Source: Opisthocomus hoazin (Eukaryota > Chordata > Aves > Opisthocomiformes > Opisthocomidae). Taken from it: 64,000 nucleotides of DNA. The DNA lies in assembly GCF_030867145.1 (NCBI RefSeq), contig NC_134415.1, positions 8,286,417-8,350,416 on the forward strand, read 5' to 3'. The position numbers were made by a program, and so were the translations under genes. Below, in pieces: positions 1 through 11,385 of this stretch; within the stretch, counting starts at the first letter, position 1, and every line of letters begins with the position of its first letter. Under the pieces are notes generated by a model. That model searched no databases and was not told where the DNA came from. It worked only from the letters and a program-made list of their open reading frames with translations.

Positions 1-173
1 ATTCACTAGATGATCACGCCATTTCCACACACCTGAAGTAGACACAGCAGGCTACTCCTTCCTCCAACAACTAATTTTCCAGCAGTGTAACCGTAACAGA
101 ACGACAATACATCAGCAATGCTAAAACGAGGGCTGGCTAGGCTGAAGACAGCTCTCTTTACCCTTTCCTTTAC

Positions 174-918
174 CTTTTTCAGTATGCTCGGGCTCTGGTT
201 GATTGCTACTACTGGAGCTGACGCTGGCATCAAAACCCGTTGGAGAGATATTTCCCTCCGACTGGAGGTCTTGCAGCTCCCCCGCGACACTGTCCACCTC
301 TATTGTGCTATCCGTTTCACTTTTAATGCTCCGTATCTCTTCTTGATTTGGTGGCAGCATCTCAGAGACAGTGACACTGGACTGATGCCTACCGGACTCC
401 GTGACGGTGACAGATGAAGGCGATTCAGGAGTTGTAGGAGGAGTGTTTAGCACTGAATTACTGCCACTGCTTGGAAATTCAACTTTCTTTTCACCCACTT
501 CAGTCGGCTTCTCCTCAACAGGTTTAACATCCATACCAGACGGCAAAGATTTTTCAAGTTCAGAGCTAGGCAAAGAAATGTCTTCTTCTGCAAGAGTCTG
601 AAGCTGCTCCTCTGCTGCGGCATCCTCAGGAGCAGCATGTGGAGGGGAGGCAGCAGCTTCAGTGTCAGAGTCCGAGAACAACTCCTTCAGCGTTTTCTTT
701 GGCCATTGTCCCTGAAAACTTGACCAGACATCTTTTTGATCCTTCGCTCTGCTGTTCTCAAGTCTTTCGTCAGAGTTATTGAGAAGCTTTATCCTTTCCT
801 CTCCCACTTCGGAAAATCCTGAGTAGAAAGTACTTGTCCTTAGAGACTTGCTTTTCTCCTCTAGTCCATTGTACTTTGCAGTTGGAGTGATTTTCAGCTT
901 AGATTTGTCTTCCTCATC
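174..918 (-). pseudogene. ARID4B: Copy of ARID4B large exon, 5' deleted
   Basis: This corresponds to 29219-28475. The reading frame stays open, but the exon runs upstream straight into intron-derived sequence (from 919) because 709 bp including the acceptor are gone. About 14 differences lie in 710-918, while only about one occurs in 174-700. Confidence 0.92.
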
Positions 919-3079
919 ATTACACAGTGCATCCCCAGGAATTTCTGAAGAGGTGAAGCAAGCATAGAGCACATCAATCCACAAAATACAAACTTCTGCA
1001 AAATTAACCACAACAGAAATTGAAAGATGTGCTTAAGACAAAAACTCTAAATCCTTCTTACGGGTTACAAATACTACTATCACACGCCCTTTTTCCAAAG
1101 CCCAGAGCAGAGACAGTATTTTCCCTGGTGAATCCACAGTCTGAATGGACAGAACAAAGACACTGGATAATCTCTAGCAAACCAACCCGATGACCAGCCT
1201 GGAAAAAGGAAGTGAAAGCAATCGTGAAAGGCACTTGGAGAAATACATGAACAACGAGAGTGTGGGACAACATTAAGACAATTCAGGGTCAAGAATAAAG
1301 AAACCAAGAAAAGAACACAGTTATAACGGAGAAGGAATCAACAAGAAGCCCATTCAATGGGAAAAGACATGGATACAAGGAAAAACAATGAGAACTGCCT
1401 CCAATATATGGGTAACTCCTTGATTTGCCACTCATCCGTTTTTGCTGGCATAACTAGTTTAACTCTTCTCATTCTACTTCCCATCTGTCATTCTCAACTC
1501 CTCGCTAAAACTCACCACCTCTTTAAAAATGATCATGTAACCAGTGACAGAGACAAAAGCAATACTGTCAATGAAATTCACTGAAAACATCAAAGTTGAA
1601 GCAACTGTTTTAAAAAGGTTTACTGAAATATGATGAACTTGGAGAAGAGCTCACTAACAGAGAGAAGATACCTTGAGAAATGTTGCCTCAGGTGTTTTTC
1701 TTGGTTTATTTGTTTTAAGATAGGCAGGATCTTAAATTCTACTCTAAGACTCAATCTGAAAGCAAGTTTTACACAACCCTTTCAGTGTGTTTGCTTTTTT
1801 CTAATTAAACTTTTATGGTAGGCATTTTCACCTAAAGTTCCAAGAACTCAGTCACTTAAAACGGACTTCTAACACTTGCCTTTCTCATCATACCTTAGAG
1901 CTCAAAACTACACTACTTTTATAATAAGAGGTATAAAAATTTGCCATTTGAAATAAAAGCCAAGCACACCACATTTAAATAAAACAACCAAAAATCAGGT
2001 CCATCAAGTCCTCCTCTCAGTGTATTTATTTTGCTGTGCCCTTCAAAGGAAAGTTGAATACAATAGCATTAATCATTCCAGTTTAGGAAAAAAAAACCTG
2101 TAAAGTTTTGAGCAAGCAGCTCTAAAATTGGAGGAAAAAGAAACAGTGAAACATTAGAGCCTTATACACTTAGAAACAAAAAACAGCAAGTACCAGGAAA
2201 AAAAAAGTTAATCCCCAGCATGAATCTATGTGGACTTAAATGATAAAAGAATTGCATACAATTAAAAGCATTTCTGGAAATTACTGACGTAATATGGAAA
2301 ACATTTAGTTTCCAAAATATTAGAGGCTGTATCTCAAATTGTGCTTTTGTAATCAGAAGTTAATTACAGATTAATTATAGCACTAATAACAGTGTCATTA
2401 TCATCACTGCTAATTGCTTTTTTGTTTCTCATTTCCTGTGAAACAAAGCCTAGTAGATTATGTTGACTCTTATTCTACCTACAAATTTGGAACCCAGTGG
2501 CCAACGTCATCCAAGTTCGAACAGGTCTGAAAGATTATTAAATTCATACAACTTTCACAAAAATTGGTGGTTCTCCAAACTACCTATATCATACACTATT
2601 TCATTTGCTGGAGGCATGCCCTCAACTAAGGATGAAGGGAAGCAGCTAGTAATCATAATGGTGCTGTCAATGTGTGGGAAGGGAAAAAGAGTGTCAGGAA
2701 CAACAGACGTGCTGATAGCAAACCTAGCTTTATTAATGCTGTTTCTCAAGGCAAAAAAAATCCAAACCAAACATGGGTCCTAAAAGTTACATCAATCAAA
2801 AATTAAAAATTTAGAAATAATAGAGGAAGCAAAAAAGTTTTGCTGTGTATCAAACACAAAAAGGCTGGCAAAACAAAGGATGTAATTCTTAAGAATTACA
2901 CTGTTAACATACACTAAGTCCACAATACCTGTTGAGAGAAACTGCGAATATTGCTTTTGTTCAAGGGTCATTTCTGAAGACAGTGTTAGAATTAGCCAGA
3001 CTCAAGCATTGCATCAGTTGTTCTACGTTGTCATTTACTACTGCTGAAAGGCTATTCACAGAAATAGAAAATACAATAC

Positions 3080-3272
3080 CTTGTAGCCCATTGATGATAG
3101 AAGTAATCTCTATGGATTTAACTGGAGCTTGTTCAGTATTTTTGGCTTCAGTGCTGTCAAGTTTGGACCCAGTCTCTGGTGACGCGCTGGTGTGAAAGGG
3201 AGGTTTTGACAAACGTTGCGATTTGCAGTTTTTAGGAGAGTACTCCTCATCCGTCTCTTTGTCGGCTTTATG
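3080..3272 (-). pseudogene. ARID4B: Copy of ARID4[10 protein letters not shown] exon, strongly altered start
   Basis: Length (193 nt), acceptor and donor match 32303-32111. The first 22 codons differ heavily: HKADKETDEEYSPKNCKSQR replaces [20 protein letters not shown]. About nine substitutions fall within roughly 80 bases, while flanking intron is nearly identical. No stop or frameshift was seen. Confidence 0.88.
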
Positions 3273-3540
3273 CTATGTGAAAGAAAAGATTAAAAACTCT
3301 TCTCATCTGAGCATACATCTTAACACAGATTACCATTCAGCAATCCTTACAGCTATCTTAAACATTCAACCTGTAAAGGAAAGCTTTCCTCTTTGTTTAC
3401 AAGTTTAGAAATACCTTTCTACAGTCCATGCCAAAACACTTCTACCGAAGACAGGAATTTTGTCAGCGATAAAACAAACGAGAAGGCAAACCCAGCCAGC
3501 GCTCTGGGAGCAGTGGCAGCGCAGAATGCCAGGCTCAGGA

Positions 3541-3840
3541 CTGACACCCTGCTCTGTCCCAACTGCCGAGTTCTAGAACTCCGCTGGGGTTCCAGAGGTT
3601 CCGACACCCTGCTCTGTCCCAACTGCCGAGTTCTAGAACTCCGCTGGGGTTCCAGAGGTTCCGACACCCTGCTCTGTCCCAACTGCCGAGTTCTAGAACT
3701 CCGCTGGGGTTCCAGAGGTTCCGACACCCTGCTCTGTCCCAACCGCCGAGCTCTAGAACTCCGCTGGGGTTCCAGAGGTTCCGACACCCTGCTCTGTCCC
3801 AACTGCCAAGTTCTAGAACTCCGCTGGGGTTCCAGAGGTA
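3541..3840. repeat. 60-bp minisatellite, five units
   Basis: Five contiguous 60-base units, each with CACCCTGCTCTGTCCCAACT then AGTTCTAGAACTCCGCTGGG and GTTCCAGAGGT, differing at a few positions. The other copy of the block has only the start of one unit before it is interrupted by a CR1 fragment. Because 60 is divisible by 3, all open frames stay open and give spurious repetitive ORFs on both strands. Confidence 0.98.
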
Positions 3841-4384
3841 CCAGGGTGCTGGGGGCGGGCAGGAGGAGCACCGACATCTGTGGCAGAAGGAAAAGCTTCC
3901 TTGCATCCCGCTGCCCAAGGAACGTATCATAGCCTAAGCCTAAATATCAGTTTTAAAAGAATGAATTTTGAAAGAAATGCTACAAAATAAAATGATCGAG
4001 TCACATACACATGGACTTCGCCATAGGTTTGCTCTCTAGAATCAACAGAGAGAGATCCCAAATTTCACCCTCCCAGAGCTGGCTTCCACCACTGATGATA
4101 AAACATCCTTCTTGTTTTGTTTTCTGTGAAAGCATATATAAAATTCATTTAAAAAAAAAAAAAGGGGGGGAGGGGGAGGGGAAAAAGGAAAGAGACGCTT
4201 TCCCCACCCCAACGTGAAAAAAACAAAACCTTGATGAAAAAAGTTTGTTTTTAAAAGGCTAGGAATTCGCTTTTACTGTCAAGCATTTCTAGGCCAATCA
4301 ATAGGTTAGAAAGGATAGGGGGAGAATTTAAGATATTTAAACCAAAGGTGGGAGGAACAAGGGAGAAAAAGGGAGCAAAAGTAC

Positions 4385-4469
4385 CTTTATTTTCTTTCCA
4401 TGCTTAATTTTTGGTACATTTTTATCAGCTGGTCTCACTATCTTGTCTGCCTTTATCCACTCATCATAC
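4385..4469 (-). pseudogene. ARID4B: Copy of ARID4B chromo-barrel end exon
   Basis: This 85-nt copy of 33328-33244 has intact splice sites. One replacement, CGA to GGA (Arg to Gly), lies in a motif conserved in human ARID4B. The intron just upstream (4490-4515) also carries a cluster of four differences. Confidence 0.9.
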
Positions 4470-5606
4470 CTAAAAGCAAAAGAAAATTGTACACATTTAT
4501 GGTTTCAAGCAGATAATCCCGACATCAGAAGAGAAATTCATGGAGGAAAAAAGAAAATTATTAGCCATATAAAAACTGAATTGGAATTTGAATAAAGAAG
4601 TAATCTGAGTACTTTTCAGCACAGGACGTTTCAGCTAAGGTTCAATTCTTCATATGCTGGGACATACAGCATGATTTTTTTTTTAATTTTTTTTTTTAAT
4701 ACACTGATGGGTCAGAGTGAAAGCTGGTATTTTTCCAGTCTGCACTTAACCACAGGAAATCCATGTATACAGGTAAAACAAACTACCAGAATGATAATTC
4801 TGTATGGATCTCCAAGATGTATACTTACGTATACATAGTGTAAAACCTAAACAATAAAATACATTCTTAGAACAGCCGACAACCTGACCCTAAATTACGT
4901 CCTCCTCTACCGCGTGACAGAGAAGCACCCCGCAAGCTGCACAGCGCACCAGCTGCCAAGCTGCATCTGTACGGTCTGCATGACTCAGACCAGAGTCCTT
5001 TCTTATAGAATTGCACCTTATTAAAACAGGAAAACTTCATTCATCACTAATCTTGCTTTAGACAGCCTGTTCACAAACGAAAGAAAAACCAAAAACACTA
5101 CGAAATAAATTCTTCAGCTCTCATTATGAGAGGTATGTGCTTCCAGAAGACCTGGGTTGTTTCACCGCAGCGTCGCCTTCCACACTTGCTTATCTCAACT
5201 CCCTAACGCGGGTGTGGGGAGGAAGGAGCTAAGATGGGGAGGTGTTCCTAAAAGAGTTTGCACAGGCTTGTTTGAGAACCAACAGGAGGGATTTAATATG
5301 AAATTATTATTTACTTCTTTTTGAAAGAAGGTTTCACAGGAAAGCTTGGAATGCCTTTGGAAGAAACATCCCCTTTACCTCACCAAAAGGGAGACAAAGA
5401 TGAGTCAGTAAGGAGAGAAGCTCTTCTGCCTTACTGGTTCAAATGAATGCCCGCCAGAAAGGTGGGTTTGAACACGAAGGAAGGAAAAAAGGAAGAATGA
5501 AATTGAATAGCTATATAGCAGAAAAAAATAATTGGCACTTTGCATGAGAGTATGTACTGATTCTATTACATCCATATGTACTGACGGCATAAACCATAAA
5601 AATAAA

Positions 5607-5622
5607 TATATATATATATATT
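5607..5622. repeat. TA microsatellite, length differs between copies
   Basis: A run of TA repeats, about 4 bases longer than its partner near 36361-36374. Confidence 0.7.
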
Positions 5623-6788
5623 TAAAAAATAGAAATAAACCACAGCATATTCTCAGAGATTGTGTATTTGATCCTCCACAGAAGTACTAGAGGGGGAACA
5701 AGGAAGAAGGCGTACTTTCCCAGCCTCTAGATTTATACCAGCAAAGGTACCACTTTCCTAGGAAGACAGGTGACCCCAGGGAGCTAGCAAGCCTTGGAAA
5801 ATTTACGGAAAAGTTCCAGAATGCCATCTGGATCTGCTAGAAAGGAAGAATAAAACGTTGTCTTTGGCTGTGATCAAAGAAAGGAGATTTAGTCTAATAA
5901 CCAAATACTGGAATATGGCACGAGGACTCTGGGGTTTTTTATTATTTTTTGAATAATTCTCCCCCTCACGACACACGCTACTCTCAAGCACCTGAAATTT
6001 GGCTACACACGTTCCTTTAATTTCCGTGGCTGACTGTTACGTATAAAATTTGTGTATGGTTGATGCTTCAACAAACAGAGCCACAAATTAGCACTTTCAC
6101 ATTCAGATTCCTGAAGGAAAGAAAGAAATGTTGAAAATAGTAATCTTGGTTTGAAACACTTGAAACATGCAAGAATAACGTGTCTTGCGATACTGTATCA
6201 TACGACACACAGAGGTAAAACAACCTAAACTCTTTTCCAACGTGCACCCTCTGTCTGCAATTACTGGGAACGTACTGCAGAAGAAACGCACCTCAAACAC
6301 TGATACCATTAACTTTTCTTTGCCCTGGCAGCTGAAAATTAAAATTGTGACAGAAGGAACTGGCACTGTAGGCCCCGCGGAAGTTTGAGTTCCACATCAA
6401 GCATACATAATTCAGAACATGACTGGCCTGTTCCAGGAAATACAGTTTCTCTCATAAGCTTTTTCTGGTTAACACGTGGTAACGTAAACAGTTCTCTCTA
6501 ACAGGGTGGAGCCTTTCGCCATCCCCCTTCGCTCCAAGGCAGGCCCCACTGAACGCTACAATTCTTTACCTTTATCAGAGACATGGATCACCTGAATCCC
6601 AGCAGCTAAGAAGATCCTTTAGCATAAAATAGTGCACCTGTACAATACTGTTAAGCTGTATTTTCTATCTGTTTAAAAAAAAACAAACTAAGTCCACAGT
6701 GGTTATGTCACTGGTTCCAGAGCGTTTAAAAAAAACCTAACAAAGATGAATACCAAGTTTACCAAATTCCATTCCGAGTACCCCAAAG

Positions 6789-6822
6789 CGGGCGCACGCG
6801 CGCGCACACACACACGCACACC
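6789..6822. repeat. CG/CA alternating tract (copy B')
   Basis: GCGGGCGCACGCGCGCGCAC followed by ACACACACGCACAC: alternating purine-pyrimidine with Z-DNA potential. It is repeated at 37547-37577 in the other copy. Confidence 0.85.
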
Positions 6823-9207
6823 TCTTCTGAATCCCAGACCAATGCTGAAGTTACCTTGTGATAAGAAACATTAGCAGTTCTTTCGGATTCCTGCTCGGAC
6901 TTACAGGTTTAAAGAGCAGGCCATTCACTGGCATACTGACCAAAGGGGGAAACTGAAAAGTCAACTTTAAAGGGTAGGAGACGACAGGATTAAAAAGCTG
7001 CTGAGTGATTAGAAAATCCTAGGTCAGTACATCCCATGACCTAATGTCGCAGTGCTTGTCCCTGCTGAACACCAGAAGTAACCTCCAACGCCCAAGGAGA
7101 GGGGGGAATTGCTACCTATCCAAGCAAAGCAGTTACTTTTCCAGGTTGTGACTGACTAAAAGCCAAATCAAGTTATTACATCATACAAGACTTGTCTTCA
7201 CAATACTAAAATACTAAAGCATTTACATGCTGCCTTAAGCTCAGCCTTACCCATTCTTATTGTCAAATCCAAAAACTTAAGTCATATTACTTGAATTTTA
7301 AAAATAAGCCACACTTTGCAGAGTCCACACGCAGTCCTATAGCTAAATCTCAGTCACTGGTACCTTTTTCAGTGAAGAATCCTACTCTCCCTGCCCTTTT
7401 CAGAGGGCTCTTTCAAAACACCATGTAAGAATATAAACGCAAGTCCTGCTCCCAGAAAGACCAAATGACTGCCCTCACCTCTCAAATCAGTGCAAGTTTA
7501 CTGAAAATGTTTTTCTTATCAAATATCTCCCAGTCACAGAAATAACACCTCTGATATCAATCCGTGTATTTCTTTAAAATGCAGAGTTCAAAAAACAGAA
7601 TCTTGATTTCTCCTTTAAGAACCAGGGTGCTGGGATCTCCAAGGCGAAGACTCATTTTTGACTCCTCGTTTCTTCAGATTTAAAGTGGTACTGCTCAAAC
7701 AAAACTCTGATCATCTCACTCACAGCATGTCTAACAGCGTAATATTTTCTCAGAAAGGAAAATAACTTCTACGTTTGCATGTCAATTCCAAAACAAGGGT
7801 TTAAAAGCAAGAAATGTCTTGGAATGTACACAGCAATCCTCAGCGAGTACGATGCAAATTTGAGCAACCTATGCTCCTAAGGATGTCCTCCCTCATAACG
7901 ACCAAGACACTAGCCACGTTCCAAATCCCACCTTCAGCAGGCTGCATCTCCCCTAGTATCTTGATTTCATAGCCCACTACGCTTACAAATGTTGCCTGAA
8001 GACAGTCTATGTCAAAGATCATATTCCTGTAGATCGATATATAAGCAGATCAAAATTCTACAAGAGATCGGTATCAAAACCAGCAGTATTGAGATGTTCC
8101 TCCTCAGCAGTGGCTTAGGTGGCTAGATGCAAAGACGTGTATTCACGGAGGGAGAGAAGTATCACGCTTTTGTAATTGTGACCTTTGCTAGCAGATCTTG
8201 CTAGCACTGAATAAATGAGATTTGTCCTGCCCTCTGTCAGAGGTAGGATGGCAATCCAAGTCCAGATGACAGAAGAAGGTCACAACAGCCTCAGATTTTC
8301 CAGAAGAGGAAAAATAAATAAAGTACAGCAGAACTGCCTCAGACTTGGTTTTTTTTAAAGATCTATAAACACAGCAATAAAGTTTACAAGATGACAGCCG
8401 AGGACAATGAGCAGATACATTGAAACTAAGGAAAAAAGCAGGAGACTTGGTAATCGGCTTAAAAGCCACTCAGAAGCTTTAGTTTTCTCTGCTCTTTTCA
8501 AAGTTATGTCAAGTTTTACATGGCAAAAAAGTGGTCCAAAATGGCAAAAAGACATTAATGCTTCAACTTATTTCTACTAATGCCATATTAAAGACAACAA
8601 AAAGCATACACTCCTGCATATATTAAGAAAAGCAGAAGAAGCCACTAGGCTAAGAAGAGTTTTGTTTGGAAGCTTGAGGCAGGCAGCCACGGGGGAAGGA
8701 GGGGTGGGGAGGGGTGCACAGGGGTGCACATCGGCTCTCAATGAAATGCAATTATTTGCTGCACACTAATTTGCCACTAAGGATCTTGCACTTCTCTTGC
8801 TAAATACCAGACTGCTAGTGCACTCTCTGCTTTGCTGAGAAGAGTGTGTGTACAGACGCAGCTAAGTGCACTATTCAAATACTGTATGAGATAAAATTGG
8901 CTTAAGAGAGCCAGAGGAGGAATTTGTGAGTGAGCTGTCACTTGTTATATGGAGAGATCTAAAAATAAGATGGGGAATGAAGGAAGCCTTCTTTGAACAA
9001 GTCACTTTAAGATGATTTTCTAAGTAACTTAAGTACTGCATTCATATACTGTTAAAAGTCTAATAGTTTCATACAGTACAATGACCTTCACAGAACACCA
9101 ATACCGAAAGTTTAGGACTCCAGATGTCTATTCATTTAGTTTTTAAAATACACAAGTGTATTTTGGAAGTAATTCAAGAAGTAATCACTAACTAAAACTC
9201 AAGTTAC

Positions 9208-9459
9208 CTCACGTTCCATCCACAGTAGTGCACCAAGTAAAGGACTTCTCCACCTTCGATGTCAGAATCTTTAATACTAGCTTCATACATTTTTTTATTT
9301 TTCCCTCTTCCATACCGCACTTGGACTTTCATGCCTGGTGGATAGCATTCAAACTCTTCTTCCTCATTGTTATTGTTGTCTTCCTCCTCCTCCTCCTCCT
9401 CCTCTTCCTCCTCCTCTGCTTCTTCTTCATCTTCATCTTCTTCCTTATTCGTGTCATCT
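9208..9459 (-). pseudogene. ARID4B: Copy of ARID4B poly-Glu/chromo-barrel exon
   Basis: This 252-nt copy has the same acceptor (TTTCAAG) and donor (GTAACT) as 40203-39952. The Glu-coding repeat has the same length in both. One visible replacement: CAA to AAA (Gln to Lys) in RGKNQKMYE. Confidence 0.9.
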
Positions 9460-9680
9460 CTTGAAAGGTTTAAAAAATTGTAGAGTTAATATGAGATACT
9501 TCATAAGCTTTTCAGTTCCAAACCACATATATTGATAAATATTGTGGATGCATTAGAGATTGGGAAACAGCAGGCTCCAAATACGTGAAACTGCACCACA
9601 GCCGAGTAATATCAGCAAAACAGGATACAGCAATACACACAAAATCCAGTGACTGTAAGTGCAAAAATGACTTGACTAAA

Positions 9681-9700
9681 AGAAAAAAAAAAAAAAAAAA
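9681..9700. other. Duplication junction in a poly-A tract
   Basis: The sequence matches the block ending near 40443 up to the A run, then continues as CACGTTGTGGAAATTAAG, unrelated to 40443 onward (TCCATCAAAATCTG). The junction lies inside or at the end of the homopolymer. Confidence 0.88.
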
Positions 9701-10914
9701 ACACGTTGTGGAAATTAAGATATGTGCTACATTTTTGTAGCTCCTTCTTCTGCCAAAATCTCTTTCTAGGAACTAATGCCGATGATAATGAGCTCGAGCT
9801 GGCAGCTCTTGAAGCCTACTGCTCGCTGACCGAGCCGTGAATTTTAGCTGAATGGGGGAGAAGGGATTGGTAATGGCTGGATGTGTGAGGCTTTCTCAGC
9901 CTCGTGCCTATGCGAACAGACAAGTTTCATGTACCCACACAAATATACAGCTTACTCTCTTTTCCATAGGTACGCTTCGTACTAGGATAAATCCCTTTAC
10001 ACAGATATAATCGTATCTCTGCTGGGGCGGTGGAGGGCTGAATTTAACCGTACAGGTTTAATTACAGCAACGGGGCTTAGATGTGCTGAGAAAGGTTCGA
10101 GCTGCTGCACTCGTTTCCAGAGCACTGCGAACGTCCAAACTTTTTTTCTGCAGGACGCAGAGAGGAACCTGCAGTACCGACACACGCTCTGCACAACGGG
10201 CACCAGTAATGTCACCACAGTAAGATTTGTCACCTACCCAGCTTTTCAGACAGGCCAAGTACAGGCTGAAGTCGAAAGCCCGTCTGTTTCGGCATGACTG
10301 CCAGCAGTACCGACGTGACGCTGGCTCGGCGCCAGGCCACAGGCACAGGGCACGCCTTCATCCCCTGTATCTACACAGCCCCGCCAGCGACGCTCACCCC
10401 CAGCACCCCGACTCCACTAATACCCTCGTACGGGCCGCACCTGATGGCGATCCCTTCATCCACTCTCCAGCCTACGCAGAAGCAGCTGAATATTCGTCAA
10501 GCCCCTCCACACGGGTAACTGTGGCTCCCAGACAGCACGACAGGGAGCAGCCGTCACTGTCACCACTTGCAAGTAGTTCACAAACGGGTACCAGTACAGG
10601 CTCAGCAGTTCACAAAGCTACACCCTATGCAGTTCAGTTGCATTTGTTTAAAAAACGTCAAGCGACAACAAGAACTGAAAGTGCTTGTAGTTCTAGCTAC
10701 AATAAAGAAAACAATTAACCTGCAGAACTTGTCGGAAACTTACAACCCCTTTGGGTGCTTCAGTTTAAAGAAAAAGTTTTTTAAAAATTAATTCCAGCAA
10801 AAGATACTTAGCTACCTAAACACGCTATCCTAAATATCAATAAATAAAAAACCCTCATGTCAACTATTCCATAAATGTTAAGCAACCATGCATCACAATC
10901 TATTTTAGACTTAC
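9701..10914. other. RBM34 intron remnant up to duplication junction
   Basis: No RRM2 exon was found here on the minus strand. Positions 10300-10560 are GC-rich and give plus-strand ORFs without recognisable similarity. The low edge is the duplication junction. Confidence 0.55.
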
Positions 10915-10957
10915 CATATGAGAGATTTCCCAAGAATACAGATCGTTTGTTGTCATG
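10915..10957 (-). pseudogene. RBM34: RBM34 RRM2 start segment
   Basis: Forty-three nt between TTTCTTTAG and GTAAGT. It encodes HDNKRSVFLGNLSY plus one base, matching human RDKRSVFVGNLPY (RNP2 of RRM2). The following exons are absent before 9700. Confidence 0.85.
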
Positions 10958-11056
10958 CTAAAGAAAACAAGACACACAAGACAGTACGTTATTATAGCAT
11001 AAAAAAACCCCAAAACAAAACAGAAAAGGGGTTTTCTAGTCACTCATTTTACTTAC

Positions 11057-11124
11057 CAAACTGCTTTTTGATGCAATGTCAACTCTGATGTGAAATCCAC
11101 TAGAGATTTCCGTTCCATTTGTTT
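11057..11124 (-). pseudogene. RBM34: RBM34 RRM1 end segment, acceptor lost
   Basis: It encodes NGTEISSGFHIRVDIASKSS then Leu and donor GTAAGT, matching human NGAQIADGFRIRVDLASETS. Upstream the minus strand reads TGGCTACAAAACAAATGG, and no AG occurs for more than 30 nt 5' of the coding match. The acceptor therefore appears mutated. The exact exon start is uncertain. Confidence 0.7.
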
Positions 11125-11301
11125 TGTAGCCAAAAGCAGAAAATTTTAAAAATGAAATGAGTAAGCGTTATTTGATCTACGATGCCATGGCACAGCATTA
11201 TTCCAAAAGCAACTTTAAGTTTGAAAAAAACATTTTATTCTGATTCAAGCAAAAGGGAGGAGGCAGTTCAACAGGGAATGAGCAACAAAACCCAGACTTA
11301 C

Positions 11302-11385
11302 TCGTTCAAAGCCTTAATGGCGTCGCATTCTTCCTTAAATACAACATAAGCATTAACGAACTTCGCATTAGGGTGCACCTTATGC
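11302..11385 (-). pseudogene. RBM34: RBM34 RRM1 segment with NAYVVFKEE
   Basis: Eighty-four nt between GTTCCAG and GTAAGT. It encodes HKVHPNAKFVNAYVVFKEEC then DAIKALN, including RNP1 of RRM1 (AYVVF). Splice sites look normal. Confidence 0.85.

Larger units (their letters stand above)
174..9459 (-). pseudogene. ARID4B: ARID4B partial duplicate (four exon copies)
   Basis: It consists of copies of four ARID4B exons at 9459-9208, 4469-4385, 3272-3080 and 918-174. The first three keep length, splice sites and frame but carry replacements: Gln to Lys in GKNQKM, Arg to Gly in HRKK, and at least seven changes in the KNCKLRRLS exon. The last lost its acceptor and first 467 nt by deletion. Remaining changes there include TKK to TAK, EEKRKS to EEKSKS, DKRIK to EERIK, DRKDVW to DQKDVW and SSIQG to SSFQG. 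No promoter or N-terminal exons lie directly upstream; RBM34 sequence does. I read it as a pseudogene, though the first three exons could still be spliced into a transcript. Confidence 0.85.
1..9700. repeat. Segmental duplication, copy B' (decaying)
   Basis: Position 1 matches 28302 and homology runs to the poly-A tract at about 9681-9700, which matches 40425-40443. After that the two sequences are unrelated. Relative to the other copy it lacks 709 bp (after 918) and 1897 bp (after 873 of the block starting at 4001, i.e. after 4873). It also lacks the CR1 fragment and has gained or kept five 60-bp units at 3541-3840. Homology probably continues left of the window. Confidence 0.95.

Noticed and set aside
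3393-3932. Repetitive 179-codon plus-strand ORF and minus-strand partners of 131-152 codons
   Set aside because: They are made by five 60-bp minisatellite units, whose length is a multiple of 3, so several frames stay open. No protein family resembles the repeat, and the region is intronic.
9228-9535. Leu/Pro-rich plus-strand ORFs at 9228-9535 and 39972-40279
   Set aside because: They are antisense readings of the Glu-coding GAG repeat.
1-9700. Simple haplotype duplication by the assembler
   Set aside because: Not excluded, but disfavoured. The copies differ by two deletions, a CR1, a minisatellite and clustered replacements concentrated in one copy, and the RBM34 half in between is also damaged.
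10227-10718. 163-codon plus-strand ORF
   Set aside because: GC-rich sequence in an RBM34 intron with no recognisable domain and no conservation evidence.
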